The notes beneath the pieces were generated by a model. That model saw only the letters and a program-made list of their open reading frames with translations. It made no database searches and was not told where the DNA came from. From SLRI01 sp964460465 (GTDB taxonomy: Bacteria; Pseudomonadota; Alphaproteobacteria; Geminicoccales; Geminicoccaceae), in the NCBI GenBank assembly GCA_964460465.1, contig CAYWSB010000003.1, forward strand, positions 60,122 to 124,121: a stretch of 64,000 nt of DNA, given 5' to 3'. Each line of letters begins with the position of its first letter. The first letter of the stretch is position 1. The position numbers and the translations under genes were made by a program. Of this stretch, positions 27,628 to 35,699 are shown in pieces.

Positions 27628-28355
27628 AGATCGGCATTCTCGAGACCGGGCGGCCGCCGGAGGGGCTGGAGGCGCACGGCTCCTACGCCTCGATGTTCGA
27701 GCGGCTGCTCGGCCCCGAGTACCAGTACGTGGTCTATCCGGTCATCGACGACGTCTTTCCCGAGGCCGTCGATTCGGTCGATGCCTGGCTCGTCACCGGC
27801 TCGCGCTTCGGCGCCTACGACACGGACCCCTGGATCCGCCGGCTCGAGGCCTTCCTCAGGGCGGCGATGGCCGCCGGGGTGCCGATCGTCGGCATCTGCT
27901 TCGGCCACCAGCTCCTGGCCCAGGCCCTGGGGGCCAAGGTGGAGAAGGCCGAGGCCGGCTGGGGTGTGGGCCCGCACGACTACGAGGTGGTCGAGCGGCC
28001 GCCCTGGCTCACCGGCGTGGGCGCACGGTTCACGCTCAACGCGATGCACCAGGACCAGGTCCTGACCCTGCCGCCCGGTGCGACGCTCGTCGCCCGCTCT
28101 GATTTCTGCCCGCTCGCGGTGCTCGCCTACGGCGACCGGGCGATGTCGATCCAGGCCCACCCGGAGTTCGACAACGCCTACGAGCGGGCGTTGATCGCCA
28201 AGCGTCGCGGCGTGCTCATTCCCGAGGAGCGGGCCGCTCCGGCGCTGGCCGCCATGGCCGCGGCGGGCGAGGCGGCACCCGATGCCGGCCACGCCGCAGC
28301 CTGGATTCGCGCCTTCCTGCGGCAGGCGACAGCGGCGCGCGTCGATCACGCTTGA
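27624..28355 (+). CDS. Type 1 glutamine amidotransferase
   Basis: The 243-residue protein has Cys92 in IVGICFGHQLLAQALG, and the His and Glu of the triad in SIQAHPEFDNAY. It resembles the PuuD/gamma-glutamyl hydrolase-like and GMP-synthase-like stand-alone GATase group. It starts at GTG 27624, overlapping the cupin stop (GTGA), so it is coupled to the cupin gene. An extra C-terminal tail of about 40 residues is Ala-rich. The physiological substrate is unknown. A cobalamin riboswitch begins right after its stop but belongs to the next gene. Confidence 0.84.
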   Translation: MKIGILETGRPPEGLEAHGSYASMFERLLGPEYQYVVYPVIDDVFPEAVDSVDAWLVTGSRFGAYDTDPWIRRLEAFLRAAMAAGVPIVGICFGHQLLAQALGAKVEKAEAGWGVGPHDYEVVERPPWLTGVGARFTLNAMHQDQVLTLPPGATLVARSDFCPLAVLAYGDRAMSIQAHPEFDNAYERALIAKRRGVLIPEERAAPALAAMAAAGEAAPDAGHAAAWIRAFLRQATAARVDHA

Positions 28356-28387
28356 CGCCGCCCCGTCGCTGGCCGACGCTCATGCTC

Positions 28388-28547
28388 GATGGTGCCTCGC
28401 CTCGAGGCTGAAAAGGGAATCCGGACGAGCCGGAGCTGCCCCCGCAACTGTGCGCGGCAAGCCTTCGACCACTTCGAGCCACTGCAGGCGGCTGCCTGTG
28501 GGAAGGCCGGTCGAGGCGTCGAGCCGCGAGCCAGGAGACCTGCCATC
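28388..28547 (+). promoter_or_regulatory. Cobalamin (B12) riboswitch
   Basis: All the conserved blocks appear in order: AAAAGGGAATCCGG (28410s), GAGCTGCCCCCGCAACTGTG (28434-28453), the GCCACTG element, GGGAAGGC (28500s) and the B12 box GAGCCGCGAGCCAGGAGACC (28521-28540), then CTGCC. This is the AdoCbl class-I riboswitch core. A short stem (GGGAC with GTCCC, about 28567-28580) lies just before the GGGGGAG ribosome site of the next gene, so ligand binding probably controls translation initiation there. It lies between the amidotransferase stop and the PCu(A)C-like gene. I saw no strong promoter in front. Confidence 0.95.
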
Positions 28548-28596
28548 AGAACCGCAACCACGTGACGGGACGGCGGGTCCCGGGGGAGAGGACGAC

Positions 28597-29073
28597 GTGC
28601 GCAATCTGATCATCGCTGCCGGCATGGCGATCATGGCGACCGGTGCCGCCTGGGCCCATCATGCCGGCGACACCTACGCGGTGGGCGACCTCGTGGTCAG
28701 CCATGCCTGGGCCTACGAGACGGCAGGAGCCGGGCACTCGACCAAGGTCTACCTGACCATCCAGAACGACGGTGCCGAGGCCGACCGGCTGATCGCGGCC
28801 GCGGTCGATTTCGCCGGCCGGGTGGTCATGCAGGCCCAGGCGATCGGCGCCGACGGCACGCTCGCGGTCCAGGACGTGGCCGCCGTCGCCGTCCAGCCGG
28901 GCCAGGTCCTGACCCTGCAGCCCGGCGCCATCTGGCTCGAGCTCGAGGGGGTGCAGCGCATGTTCGTCGATGGCCAGCATTTCCACATGAATCTGACCTT
29001 CGAGACGGCCGGGACGGTCGAGATCGACGTCTGGGTCAACGAGGCCGACGAGCACGACGACACGGCGAGCTGA
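28597..29073 (+). CDS. Secreted PCu(A)C-like protein without the usual copper ligands
   Basis: The 158-residue protein has a signal peptide (MRNLIIAAGMAIMATGAAWA, then HHAGDTYAVG). The mature part fits the PCu(A)C fold: VYLTIQNDGAEADRLIAAAV, QPGQVLTLQPGAIWLELEGV, and FHMNLTFETAGTVEIDVWV. Canonical PCu(A)C binds Cu(I) with a His/Met set; here the positions that should be His or Met read VVMQAQ, GTLAVQ and GAIWLEL, so the copper site looks lost. Other His residues are at the N-terminus (HH) and in GQHFHMN. GTG 28597 is used with GGGGGAG upstream. It is the only gene downstream of the B12 riboswitch and is followed by two hairpins, so it appears monocistronic. Its role may be tied to cobalamin or cobalt, not copper; this is inference. 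Confidence 0.8.
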   Translation: MRNLIIAAGMAIMATGAAWAHHAGDTYAVGDLVVSHAWAYETAGAGHSTKVYLTIQNDGAEADRLIAAAVDFAGRVVMQAQAIGADGTLAVQDVAAVAVQPGQVLTLQPGAIWLELEGVQRMFVDGQHFHMNLTFETAGTVEIDVWVNEADEHDDTAS

Positions 29074-29077
29074 GCCC

Positions 29078-29106
29078 CTCGGGGCGCCCTCGTCGGGCGC
29101 CCCGAG
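29078..29106 (+). terminator. Perfect 12-bp hairpin after the PCu(A)C-like gene
   Basis: CTCGGGGCGCCC (29078-29089) pairs fully with 29095-29106 around a five-base loop. It begins four bases after the stop codon. There is no long T run, so it is either a Rho-independent terminator of the weak type or an RNA-stabilising stem. Confidence 0.6.
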
Positions 29107-29117
29107 CTGACCTGGTG

Positions 29118-29144
29118 CCCGGGCGCCCTGGCCGGGCGCCCGGG
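29118..29144. terminator. Second perfect hairpin, shared by convergent genes
   Basis: CCCGGGCGCCC (29118-29128) pairs fully with 29134-29144, loop TGGCC. It lies between the PCu(A)C-like gene and the opposite-strand GYD gene, which ends 12 bases on, so it could stop transcripts from both sides. The plus strand shows GAGCGTTTCG after the stem. Confidence 0.55.
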
Positions 29145-29155
29145 GAGCGTTTCGC

Positions 29156-29446
29156 TCAGATGGCTGCCATGATCGCCCGGTACTCGTCCTCGGTGAACGC
29201 CTTCATGGTTTTGGTGCTGACCGCCCCGGTGGACGACAGCCGCAGGATGAAGCGGGCGAGGGCGGCGTCGTCCGGCGCATCCAGGATGGCGACCATGTCG
29301 CAGTCGCCCATCACCATGTAGAAGGCCTCGAACGAGACCCCCTCGGCCTTCGCCAGCTCGCGCGCCCGATCCAGGCGCTTGGGCGAGTCCTTGGCATGCT
29401 TGATGCCTTCGGCCGTCCAGCGCACCAGTGCCACGTACTTGCTCAC
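29156..29446 (-). CDS. GYD-domain protein
   Basis: The protein has 96 residues, the size of a single GYD domain (a ferredoxin-like fold of unknown function). It starts MSKYVALVRWTAEGIKHAKD and continues YMVMGDCDMVAILDAPDDAA, a typical GYD core in which GDYD is here GDCDM. It starts at GTG 29446, with GGGGAGG upstream. It has a promoter region of its own and converges with the PCu(A)C-like gene across the double hairpin. Confidence 0.82.
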   Translation of the reverse strand: MSKYVALVRWTAEGIKHAKDSPKRLDRARELAKAEGVSFEAFYMVMGDCDMVAILDAPDDAALARFILRLSSTGAVSTKTMKAFTEDEYRAIMAAI

Positions 29447-29566
29447 GACGTCGCCTCCCCTTTGCCGGCCGCGGGCCGCGGCCGATGGTGCAGACTAGCA
29501 CGGCGCCGGCAGCGCGGTCGATGCGACCGGCCTGCGCCGATGCCCGCCATCGGGGAGGGGCGGTGG

Positions 29567-30373
29567 TCAGCGCCAGTGGTCGGTCAGGCGCAGCAGTTCG
29601 TCCCGCAGGCCCTCGGGGCCGGCGATCACGCGGTTGCCCTCGGTCAGGCCGCCGTTCGCCATGAAGTCGTTGGTGAAGCCGCCGGCCTCCTCGATCAGGA
29701 GGTAGCCGGCGAGGCAGTCCCAGCTGTTCATGTGCGGCTCGAGATAGCCGGCGAGCCGGCCGCAGGCGGTCCAGGCGAGGCCGAGGGCGCCGCTGCCGTG
29801 GCGCTGGAACATGCCACCCGAGCGCAAGAGCTTCTCGAACAGCGGGAACATCTCCTCCGGCGGGCAGCGCATCGAATAGCCGACGCTGACGGTGCCGTCG
29901 CCGAGCGAGGTGGCGTCCATCACCCGGATCGCCACGCCGTTCATCCGCGCCCCGCCACCCCGCCTGGCGGAGAACAGCTCGCCCGCCATCGGGTCGTAGA
30001 CGACACCCACCTCGACGACCCCGCCCCGCTCGTAGGCGAGGCTGACGCACCAGGACCCGATGCCGTTGAGAAAGCACCAGGTGCCGTCGATCGGGTCGAT
30101 CACCCAGTGCCCACCCACGGCCGGGTCGACCAGCGCGTGGGCGTGCTCCTCGCCGACGAAGCCGTCATCGGGAAAGAGGGCGGCGAGGCGCCCGCGGATC
30201 AGCGTCTCGACCTCGCGGTCGGCCTTGCTGACGAGGTCGTGCGCCCCCTTGCCCTCGATCACGAGGCTGTCGCGCCCCTCGTAGAAGCGCCGGGCAAGGC
30301 TGCCGGCCTCGCGCGCCACGGCTTCGGCGGCGGCGAGGCGCAGGCCAGGGTCGATCTGGGTCATCGAGGTCAT
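29567..30373 (-). CDS. Inositol monophosphatase family protein
   Basis: The 268-residue protein has the Mg-dependent phosphatase motifs. FVGEEHAH carries the metal-binding Glu pair, HWVIDPIDGTWCFLNG the DPIDGT signature, and NSWDCLAGYLLIEEAGG the WDxxAGxxLxxEAGG motif. Members act on inositol phosphate, histidinol phosphate, fructose-1,6-bisphosphate or PAP. Sequence does not decide which, though histidinol-phosphatase or SuhB-like use is common in alphaproteobacteria. The ATG at 30373 or the ATG three codons later could start it; neither has a strong ribosome site. It is divergent from the aldo/keto reductase gene. Confidence 0.87.
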   Translation of the reverse strand: MTSMTQIDPGLRLAAAEAVAREAGSLARRFYEGRDSLVIEGKGAHDLVSKADREVETLIRGRLAALFPDDGFVGEEHAHALVDPAVGGHWVIDPIDGTWCFLNGIGSWCVSLAYERGGVVEVGVVYDPMAGELFSARRGGGARMNGVAIRVMDATSLGDGTVSVGYSMRCPPEEMFPLFEKLLRSGGMFQRHGSGALGLAWTACGRLAGYLEPHMNSWDCLAGYLLIEEAGGFTNDFMANGGLTEGNRVIAGPEGLRDELLRLTDHWR

Positions 30374-30442
30374 CCGGGGGTTTGGTTTGGCGGCACGGCC
30401 GCGTTATAGACCGCGCAGCGGCAAAACATAAGGGAGCGCCCG

Positions 30443-31267
30443 ATGCACATCGTCACCGCCAACGGGGCCTCGATCCCGGCCCTGGGCTTCGGCACCTGGG
30501 CGCTGCCCGACGAGCGCGTGCAGCATCTGGTCGAGCACAGCCTCGCCATCGGCTACCGCCACGTCGACACGGCGCAGATGTACAAGAACGAGGCCGCCGT
30601 CGGCGCCGGCATCAGGGCCTCGGGCGTCGCCCGCGACGACATCTTCCTGACCACCAAGATCTGGCCCGACTTCTTCGCGCGCGACGCCTTCCGCCGCGCC
30701 GCCGACGAGCGGCTCGAGCTTTTGGGCGTCGACCAGGTCGACCTGCTCCTGCTGCACTGGCCGTCCAAGACGGTGCCGCTCGCCGAGACCATCCTGGCCC
30801 TAAACGCCGTCAGGGAAGCCGGCCAGACCCGGCACATCGGCATCAGCAACTTCACGACGGCGATGATCGACGAGGCCGTGCGGCTCTCGGCCGCCCCGCT
30901 GGTCACCAACCAGGTCGAGTACCATCCCTTCCTCAGCCAGGCCAAGGTGAAGGCCAAGCTCGAGGAGCACGGCATGGCGCTCACCGCCTACTGCCCGCTG
31001 GCCCGCGGCAAGGTCGTGGGCGATCCGGTCCTGGCCGAGATCGGCAAGGCGCACGGCAAGACCGAGAGCCAGGTGGCGCTGCGCTGGCTGGTCCAGCAGG
31101 AGGGTGTCATCGCCATCCCGCGCAGCTCGAGCGAGCAGCGCATCGCCGAGAACCTCGCCGTCTTCGATTTCGCGCTGGGCGCGGCCGAGATGGCCCGCAT
31201 CGACGCCCTGGGCTCGCCCAGGGGTCGCGTGGTCGCCGTCGCCATCGCACCCGAATGGGACGAGTGA
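30443..31267 (+). CDS. Aldo/keto reductase, DkgA-like
   Basis: The 274-residue AKR has the classic set IGYRHVDTAQMYKNEAAVGA (catalytic Asp and Tyr), LLLLHWPSKTVPLAETI (Lys and His), GISNFTTAMI and the NADP-loop IPRSSSEQRIAENLAVFD. It is close to 2,5-didehydro-D-gluconate reductase A, which reduces keto-sugars and also methylglyoxal and other aldehydes. ATG 30443 follows AGGGAG by 7 bases. It converges with the esterase gene 10 bases away. No sugar-acid genes are adjacent, so a detoxifying role is as likely as a sugar-acid one. Confidence 0.88.
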   Translation: MHIVTANGASIPALGFGTWALPDERVQHLVEHSLAIGYRHVDTAQMYKNEAAVGAGIRASGVARDDIFLTTKIWPDFFARDAFRRAADERLELLGVDQVDLLLLHWPSKTVPLAETILALNAVREAGQTRHIGISNFTTAMIDEAVRLSAAPLVTNQVEYHPFLSQAKVKAKLEEHGMALTAYCPLARGKVVGDPVLAEIGKAHGKTESQVALRWLVQQEGVIAIPRSSSEQRIAENLAVFDFALGAAEMARIDALGSPRGRVVAVAIAPEWDE

Positions 31268-31277
31268 GGCGCGCCCG

Positions 31278-32123
31278 TCAGGCGATCGTCCCGGCGAAGG
31301 CGGCCAGCGCCAGCGGCAGCTCCGCCCGCCAGAAGGCCCAGTCGTGGCGGCCGGGCTTGATCTGCAGCACGGTCGGCACGCCCGCCGCCGCGAGCCGTTC
31401 GCCCAGCGCTTGCGTCCCGACCTCGAGGCCGAAGAAATCCTCCTCGCCGCAGGCGAGATAGACGAGCGGCGGGGCGGCGCTGGCAGCGGCTCGGGCGACC
31501 AGGGTGAAGGGATCGGCCGCGGCGTAGCGGGCGGGGTCGAAGGGTTCGCCGAAGGCGCCGGCGAAGAGCCGGAGCTGGAGCTCGGAGAAGGCGTGGTCGG
31601 CGGTGAACACGGCCGGGCTCAGGGCGGCCACGCAGCGAAAGCGTTCGGGCCGGCGCAGCCCCATATGGAGCGCGCCGAAGCCCCCCATCGAGAGGCCGAC
31701 GACGCCACGACGCGCCGGATCGGCGCCGAGCCTCGCCTCGAGCTCGGGCATCAGCCCGTCGAGCAGGGCTGTTGCCACGGGGCCGTGCGGCTCGGGCGCA
31801 TCGACGTACCAGCTGTTGCCGACGCCGGGCAGCACGAGGTGCAGGGGCGGCAGCGCGCCTGCGGCGATCAGGCCCTCGACCACATCGACGGCCCCGCCGG
31901 CGCGCACCCAGTCCCATTCGCCGCCGCCGTGACCGTGCAGCAGGTAGACCAGCGGCGCGCCGCGACCGGGCGAGCCGGCTGCGTAGTGGAGATAAGGCAC
32001 CGGCCGGCCGAGGGCGGGGCTCGCGAACGCCGCCGCCTCGAGCGGGACTGCCCCCGCAGCCGCGAGCGGCGCGGCGGCGAGCCAAGCCGAGGCGTGGAGG
32101 AGGAGCCGGCGGCGATCGATCAT
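31278..32123 (-). CDS. Secreted esterase of the alpha/beta hydrolase family
   Basis: The 281-residue protein starts with a Tat-like leader (MIDRRRLLLHASAWLAAAPL, an RRRLLL core, then Ala-rich), so export in a folded state is plausible. The mature enzyme has YLLHGHGGGEWDW (oxyanion region) and a nucleophile in GVVGLSMGGFGALHM. The Asp and His may lie in GEEDFF and RHDWAFW. It resembles putative esterase/tributyrin esterase or EstA-like enzymes and S-formylglutathione hydrolase relatives. The substrate is unknown. Convergent with the AKR gene; divergent from the glycosylase gene. Confidence 0.84.
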   Translation of the reverse strand: MIDRRRLLLHASAWLAAAPLAAAGAVPLEAAAFASPALGRPVPYLHYAAGSPGRGAPLVYLLHGHGGGEWDWVRAGGAVDVVEGLIAAGALPPLHLVLPGVGNSWYVDAPEPHGPVATALLDGLMPELEARLGADPARRGVVGLSMGGFGALHMGLRRPERFRCVAALSPAVFTADHAFSELQLRLFAGAFGEPFDPARYAAADPFTLVARAAASAAPPLVYLACGEEDFFGLEVGTQALGERLAAAGVPTVLQIKPGRHDWAFWRAELPLALAAFAGTIA

Positions 32124-32226
32124 GCCGGCAGCGTTGCCGGCAGCCGTCGATGGTTGCAAGAGGGAAGCGGCGATGCTCCCCTGATCGCCGATCACCTGTG
32201 CGCCAGCCGCCGGAGGGCCCCGACCG

Positions 32227-32898
32227 ATGCCACCCGTCACCTTCCAGATCATCGAGGAGACGGCCCTGCTGCGGCACGGCAGCCGCGACCTCGCCGCCCG
32301 CCGGGCGAAGCCGCGGAGCCCGGCCGAGCTCGCCGCCGTTCCCGACGATCGCTGGCTCTCCACCATGACCCGGCGCATCTTCCAGGCCGGGCTCAAGCAT
32401 TCGGTCGTCGACGCCAAGTGGCCGGCCTTCGAGGAGGTGTTCGGCGGCTTCGACCCGGCCAGGGTGGCGGCACTCTACGACGAGGACCTGGAGGCGATGC
32501 TCCAGGACGCCCGCCTCGTCCGCCACATGGGCAAGCTCCAGGCCACCCGGCACAACGCCGCGGCCATGCTGGCGATCGCCGCGGCGCACGGCAGCTTCGC
32601 CCGCTGGATCGCCGACTGGCCGGTGACCGACATCACCGGCCTCTGGGCCGAGTTGGCCCGGCGGATGAAGCAGCTCGGCGGCAACTCCGCGCCGATGATC
32701 CTCCGGATGATGGGCAAGGACACCTTCGTGCCCACCGACAGCGTGTGCCGGGCGGCGGTCCACTGGCAGGCGCTCGACGCCCCGCCCAAGAGCAAGGCGG
32801 ACCTGGCGAAGCTGCAGGCGGTCTTCAACTTCTGGCACCAGGAGACCGGCAAGCCGCTCTGCCAGCTCTCGCAGATCTTGGCGATGTCGGTGGATTGA
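32227..32898 (+). CDS. DNA-3-methyladenine glycosylase I-like protein
   Basis: The 223-residue protein resembles DNA-3-methyladenine glycosylase I (HhH-GPD superfamily), which removes alkylated adenine from DNA in base-excision repair. Typical parts are FQAGLKHSVVDAKWPAFEEV, GKLQATRHNAAAMLAIAAAH and MMGKDTFVPTDSVCRAAVHW, the last carrying an Asp-containing segment. It differs from E. coli Tag, whose zinc-binding Cys/His set is not evident here. It belongs to the larger Tag-like group in alphaproteobacteria. ATG 32227 has GGAGGG about 9 bases upstream. It lies alone between the esterase and an unknown small gene. Confidence 0.82.
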   Translation: MPPVTFQIIEETALLRHGSRDLAARRAKPRSPAELAAVPDDRWLSTMTRRIFQAGLKHSVVDAKWPAFEEVFGGFDPARVAALYDEDLEAMLQDARLVRHMGKLQATRHNAAAMLAIAAAHGSFARWIADWPVTDITGLWAELARRMKQLGGNSAPMILRMMGKDTFVPTDSVCRAAVHWQALDAPPKSKADLAKLQAVFNFWHQETGKPLCQLSQILAMSVD

Positions 32899-32920
32899 GG
32901 CCGTGGTCGGTGCGGTGGCC

Positions 32921-33187
32921 TCAGGCCGCGGCGGCCGCGGGCCGCTCCCGGGCCGCATCCGCCCAGCGCTCGGCCTGGCGCACGGCGTGCGGCTCGTGGC
33001 CGACGATGAACAGCAGGGGCGGCTGCAGCTCGGTCCCGGCCCGGTAGACCGCCCAGAGGTCGGCCACGCCGCGGCGATCCAGGCGGTAGGGGAAGCGCTC
33101 GGCCGCCCAGCGGGCATTGAGTGCCACGGCGGGGCCGACGAGGTCGGCCGCCGGCAGGGGCGGCGCGGACGGCAGGGCAGGGTGCAT
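32921..33187 (-). CDS. Small hypothetical protein
   Basis: The 88-residue product has no family I can name. It has a Pro/Ala-rich start (MHPALPSAPPLPAADLVGPA), then a region with aromatic and charged residues (YRLDRRGVADLWAVYRAGTE, LFIVGHEPHAVRQAERWAD) that looks like a real folded domain. The ATG at 33187 follows GAGGGA by 7 bases. It converges with the glycosylase gene 22 bases away. Coding bias in third positions fits the genome, so a genuine gene is likely. Confidence 0.55.
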   Translation of the reverse strand: MHPALPSAPPLPAADLVGPAVALNARWAAERFPYRLDRRGVADLWAVYRAGTELQPPLLFIVGHEPHAVRQAERWADAARERPAAAAA

Positions 33188-33324
33188 GCTTCGATCCCTC
33201 GATGCTCGATCGTTGTCCGGCCGAGCCGGCGGGCCGGAGCCCGCCGTCGCCGGTTGAGCTGTTCGTAGACGAGGGAAGGTCAGAATTCAACCATTAGGCG
33301 AATGTACGCTCGTCCGTTGCCGGG

Positions 33325-34344
33325 TCAGCCCTGGCCTGCTGCGGCCAGCCGCTCGAACAGCGGCAGCAGCGGCTCGGCCGCCCGGGCTCCGTACTGGGCG
33401 ATGATCGCGGCGGCCGCTGCCGACCCCAGATGCCCGCAGGTGGCGAGGTCGCAGCCGGCGGTCAGGCCGCGCAGGAAGCCCGCGGCGTAGAGGTCGCCGG
33501 CCCCGGTGGTGTCCAGCAGACGGGCCGGCGGCACCGCGTCGATCACGTGCACCTCCTGACCCCTGACCACGACCGAGCCCTTCGGGCCGCGGGTCAGGGC
33601 GGCGAAGCCCACGTCCTGGCGGACCGCCTGCAGGGCCTGGTCGAACTCGTCGACCTCGTACAGGCTCTTGATCTCGGCCTCGTTGGCAAAGAGGATGTCG
33701 ACCTCGTGCTTGACCAGGTTGCGGAACTCGGCGCGCCAGCGATCGACGCAGAACGGGTCCGAGAGGGTCAGCGCCAGGAGCCGGTCGTTGGCGTGGCAGA
33801 TCTCGGCGGCCTTGCGGCAGGCCGCCTTGGCGGCCGGCTTGTCGTAGAGATAGCCCTCGAAATAGGTGACCGCGGCGCGGGCCACGAGCGCCTCGTCGAC
33901 CTCGGCCGGGCCGAGATCGACGCAGGCGCCCAGATAGGTCTGCATCGTGCGCTGCGCGTCGGGCGTGACGAAGATCAGGCAGCGGGCGGTGGCCGGGCCG
34001 TCGCTCGCGGGCACCGCATCGAAGGTGACACCGGCGGCCCGGATGTCGTGGGCGAAGATGCGGCCGAGCTGGTCGTCCTTCACCCGGCCGATATAGGCGG
34101 CGCTGCCGCCCATCGCGGCGATCGCGGCCACGGTGTTGCCGACGCTGCCGCCGGAGACCTCCCGGCCCGGCCCCATCTCCGCGTAGAGTGCCTCGGAGCG
34201 TGCCTCGTCGACCAGGGTCATGGCCCCCTTCTCGAGGCCGAGCGCCAGGATCTGGCTGTCCGGAGCCTGGCTCACGACATCGACGATCGCATTGCCGATC
34301 CCGAGCACATCGATCTCCGACCGCTTGACGTGGGAACGCTGCAT
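33325..34344 (-). CDS. PfkB-family carbohydrate/nucleoside kinase, adenosine-kinase-like
   Basis: The 339-residue protein has both PfkB signatures. The first is GGSVGNTVAAIAAMGGSAAY, and the second is LLDTTGAGDLYAAGFLRGLT with the catalytic Asp of GAGD. The N-terminal IDVLGIGNAIVDVV and the substrate-lid pattern fit the adenosine/ribokinase branch, often annotated as adenosine kinase in alphaproteobacteria. Adenosine, inosine and sugar kinases cannot be separated by these motifs alone. ATG 34344 starts just after a stretch with no clear ribosome site. It is divergent from the bactofilin gene across 347 bases. Confidence 0.87.
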   Translation of the reverse strand: MQRSHVKRSEIDVLGIGNAIVDVVSQAPDSQILALGLEKGAMTLVDEARSEALYAEMGPGREVSGGSVGNTVAAIAAMGGSAAYIGRVKDDQLGRIFAHDIRAAGVTFDAVPASDGPATARCLIFVTPDAQRTMQTYLGACVDLGPAEVDEALVARAAVTYFEGYLYDKPAAKAACRKAAEICHANDRLLALTLSDPFCVDRWRAEFRNLVKHEVDILFANEAEIKSLYEVDEFDQALQAVRQDVGFAALTRGPKGSVVVRGQEVHVIDAVPPARLLDTTGAGDLYAAGFLRGLTAGCDLATCGHLGSAAAAAIIAQYGARAAEPLLPLFERLAAAGQG

Positions 34345-34691
34345 CCGTCGTCTGGCTCCTGGCTGTAGTGGTTCGACGGGCCTTAGCAGGTCGCGCGCCG
34401 GGCCGCAGCAAGCATCGCGCGCGGTGCGGCGCCACAGCCGGGCGTGAATGCGGCCTCGCGGCATCGGCAGGCGCCGCTTTGGGTTTGACGGGCTGCGCCG
34501 CTTGGCGCTACCTCTTGCACCAATCGGTCGTGTTGCTGGAGGCCACCAGCCGTCCGTCGGAAAGGTCGAGTGTCGCCGGTCGATCGTCGCTCTCCGGCCC
34601 ATCGCGTTTCCGCCTCGATCCCTCCGCAGCCCGACCCACGGTCATCGGCCGACGTCGTCCGGCGCCACCCACGAAGAGCAGGAACGAGCGA
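34345..34691. other. 347-base gap between divergent kinase and bactofilin genes
   Basis: No gene is convincing here. The plus strand has a possible promoter: TTGACG at 34485-34490, then a 17-base spacer and a poor -10 (CTACCT, 34508-34513). That would give the bactofilin transcript a leader of about 170 bases. The last bases before the bactofilin ATG (AGGAACGAG) are its ribosome site. The rest shows no strong repeats. Confidence 0.4.
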
Positions 34692-35204
34692 ATGTTTCGC
34701 AGGAAAGACAACGAGCCGGCAACGACCGGCGAGACCAGGACCGAGCTGCCGACGCGTCCCGCTGCCGAGGCCAAGCCGATGCCGCAGCCCGAGCTGCCGC
34801 GGCGCACCGCCGACCTGCCGACCGCCCCGGCGACCACCACCGCCCCCGCCGCTCGCCCGGCGGCGACGACCGATGCCGGCGGCAAGCGGCTGATCGTGGG
34901 CCGCGGCATCAGCCTGTCCGGCGAGATCACCGCCTGCGACCGCCTCGTGGTCGAGGGCAGCGTGCAGGTGACCCTCAACGAGACCCGGGCGATCGAGATC
35001 GCCGAGAGCGGCCGCTTCACCAACGGCAAGGCCGAGGTCGAGGATGCGGAGATCAGCGGCATCTACGAGGGCGAGCTCACGGTTCGCAATCGCCTGCTGA
35101 TCCGCGCCACCGGCCGGGTGCAGGGCACCGTGCGCTACGGCGAGCTCGAGATCGAGCGGGGCGGCAAGCTCTCCGGCACCGTCTCGATGATCGACGACCG
35201 GTAG
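34692..35204 (+). CDS. Bactofilin (polymer-forming cytoskeletal protein)
   Basis: The 170-residue protein has a Pro/Ala/Thr-rich N-terminal arm (residues 1-65), then the bactofilin beta-helix core (KRLIVGRGISLSGEITACDR, VVEGSVQVTLNETRAIEIAE, GIYEGELTVRNRLLIRATGR). Bactofilins form stable filaments without nucleotide and scaffold cell-shape, stalk or polar structures, often binding peptidoglycan enzymes. The beta-helix repeats run to GKLSGTVSMIDDR at the end. ATG 34692 follows AGGAACGAG. The lipoprotein gene starts 5 bases after its stop, so the two are one operon, an association that hints at an envelope role. Confidence 0.92.
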   Translation: MFRRKDNEPATTGETRTELPTRPAAEAKPMPQPELPRRTADLPTAPATTTAPAARPAATTDAGGKRLIVGRGISLSGEITACDRLVVEGSVQVTLNETRAIEIAESGRFTNGKAEVEDAEISGIYEGELTVRNRLLIRATGRVQGTVRYGELEIERGGKLSGTVSMIDDR

Positions 35205-35209
35205 CGCCG

Positions 35210-35689
35210 ATGGCGGGGTGGCCTCGGGCGATCCATCGGCTGGGCCGGCTCGGAGTGCTGTTGCCCATGGGCCTCGCCGCCTGCAGCCAGACCAGCGACA
35301 CCTCGCTGCTCGACGCCTATCTCGAGCCGCAGCGCCCGCACTGGGGCGGCATGCCGGCCCCGTCGCCGGTGCCGGAGATCGCCCGCAACACGCAGCTCGT
35401 CGGCATGGGCGGCAGCGACCTGCGCGGCGTGTTCGGCGATCCCACCCTGGTCCGCAAGGAAGGCGGGGTGCAGTACTGGCGCTACAGCTTCACCGGCTGC
35501 ACCCTCGACCTCTTCGTGAACGCCGACGCCGAAGGCCGGACCGAGGTGGTCTATTTCGAGCTGCGCCCGAACGGCGCCTACGGCAACGGCGTGGCCAAGG
35601 CCGAATGCGATCGCCTGGGGTCGCATCTCGAGGGTTTCGAGCGCGCCGCCACCCCCCGGCGCGAGCTGCCGGCCCTGGAGAGCTTCTGA
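35210..35689 (+). CDS. Lipoprotein with BamE/OmlA-like domain
   Basis: The 159-residue protein has a signal peptide with a lipobox (LPMGLAAC, Cys25), so it is probably lipidated and in the envelope. The mature part has LVGMGGSDLRGVFGDPTLVR, then GGVQYWRYSFTGCTLDLFVN. This is the fold of SmpA/OmlA (BamE) proteins, where a small alpha/beta domain has a loop around GxP and a YxxW-like element. Here it is not the true BamE but a relative. The 5-base gap to bactofilin suggests a shared function. The exact role is unknown. Confidence 0.78.
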   Translation: MAGWPRAIHRLGRLGVLLPMGLAACSQTSDTSLLDAYLEPQRPHWGGMPAPSPVPEIARNTQLVGMGGSDLRGVFGDPTLVRKEGGVQYWRYSFTGCTLDLFVNADAEGRTEVVYFELRPNGAYGNGVAKAECDRLGSHLEGFERAATPRRELPALESF

Positions 35690-35699
35690 CGGAACGTGC

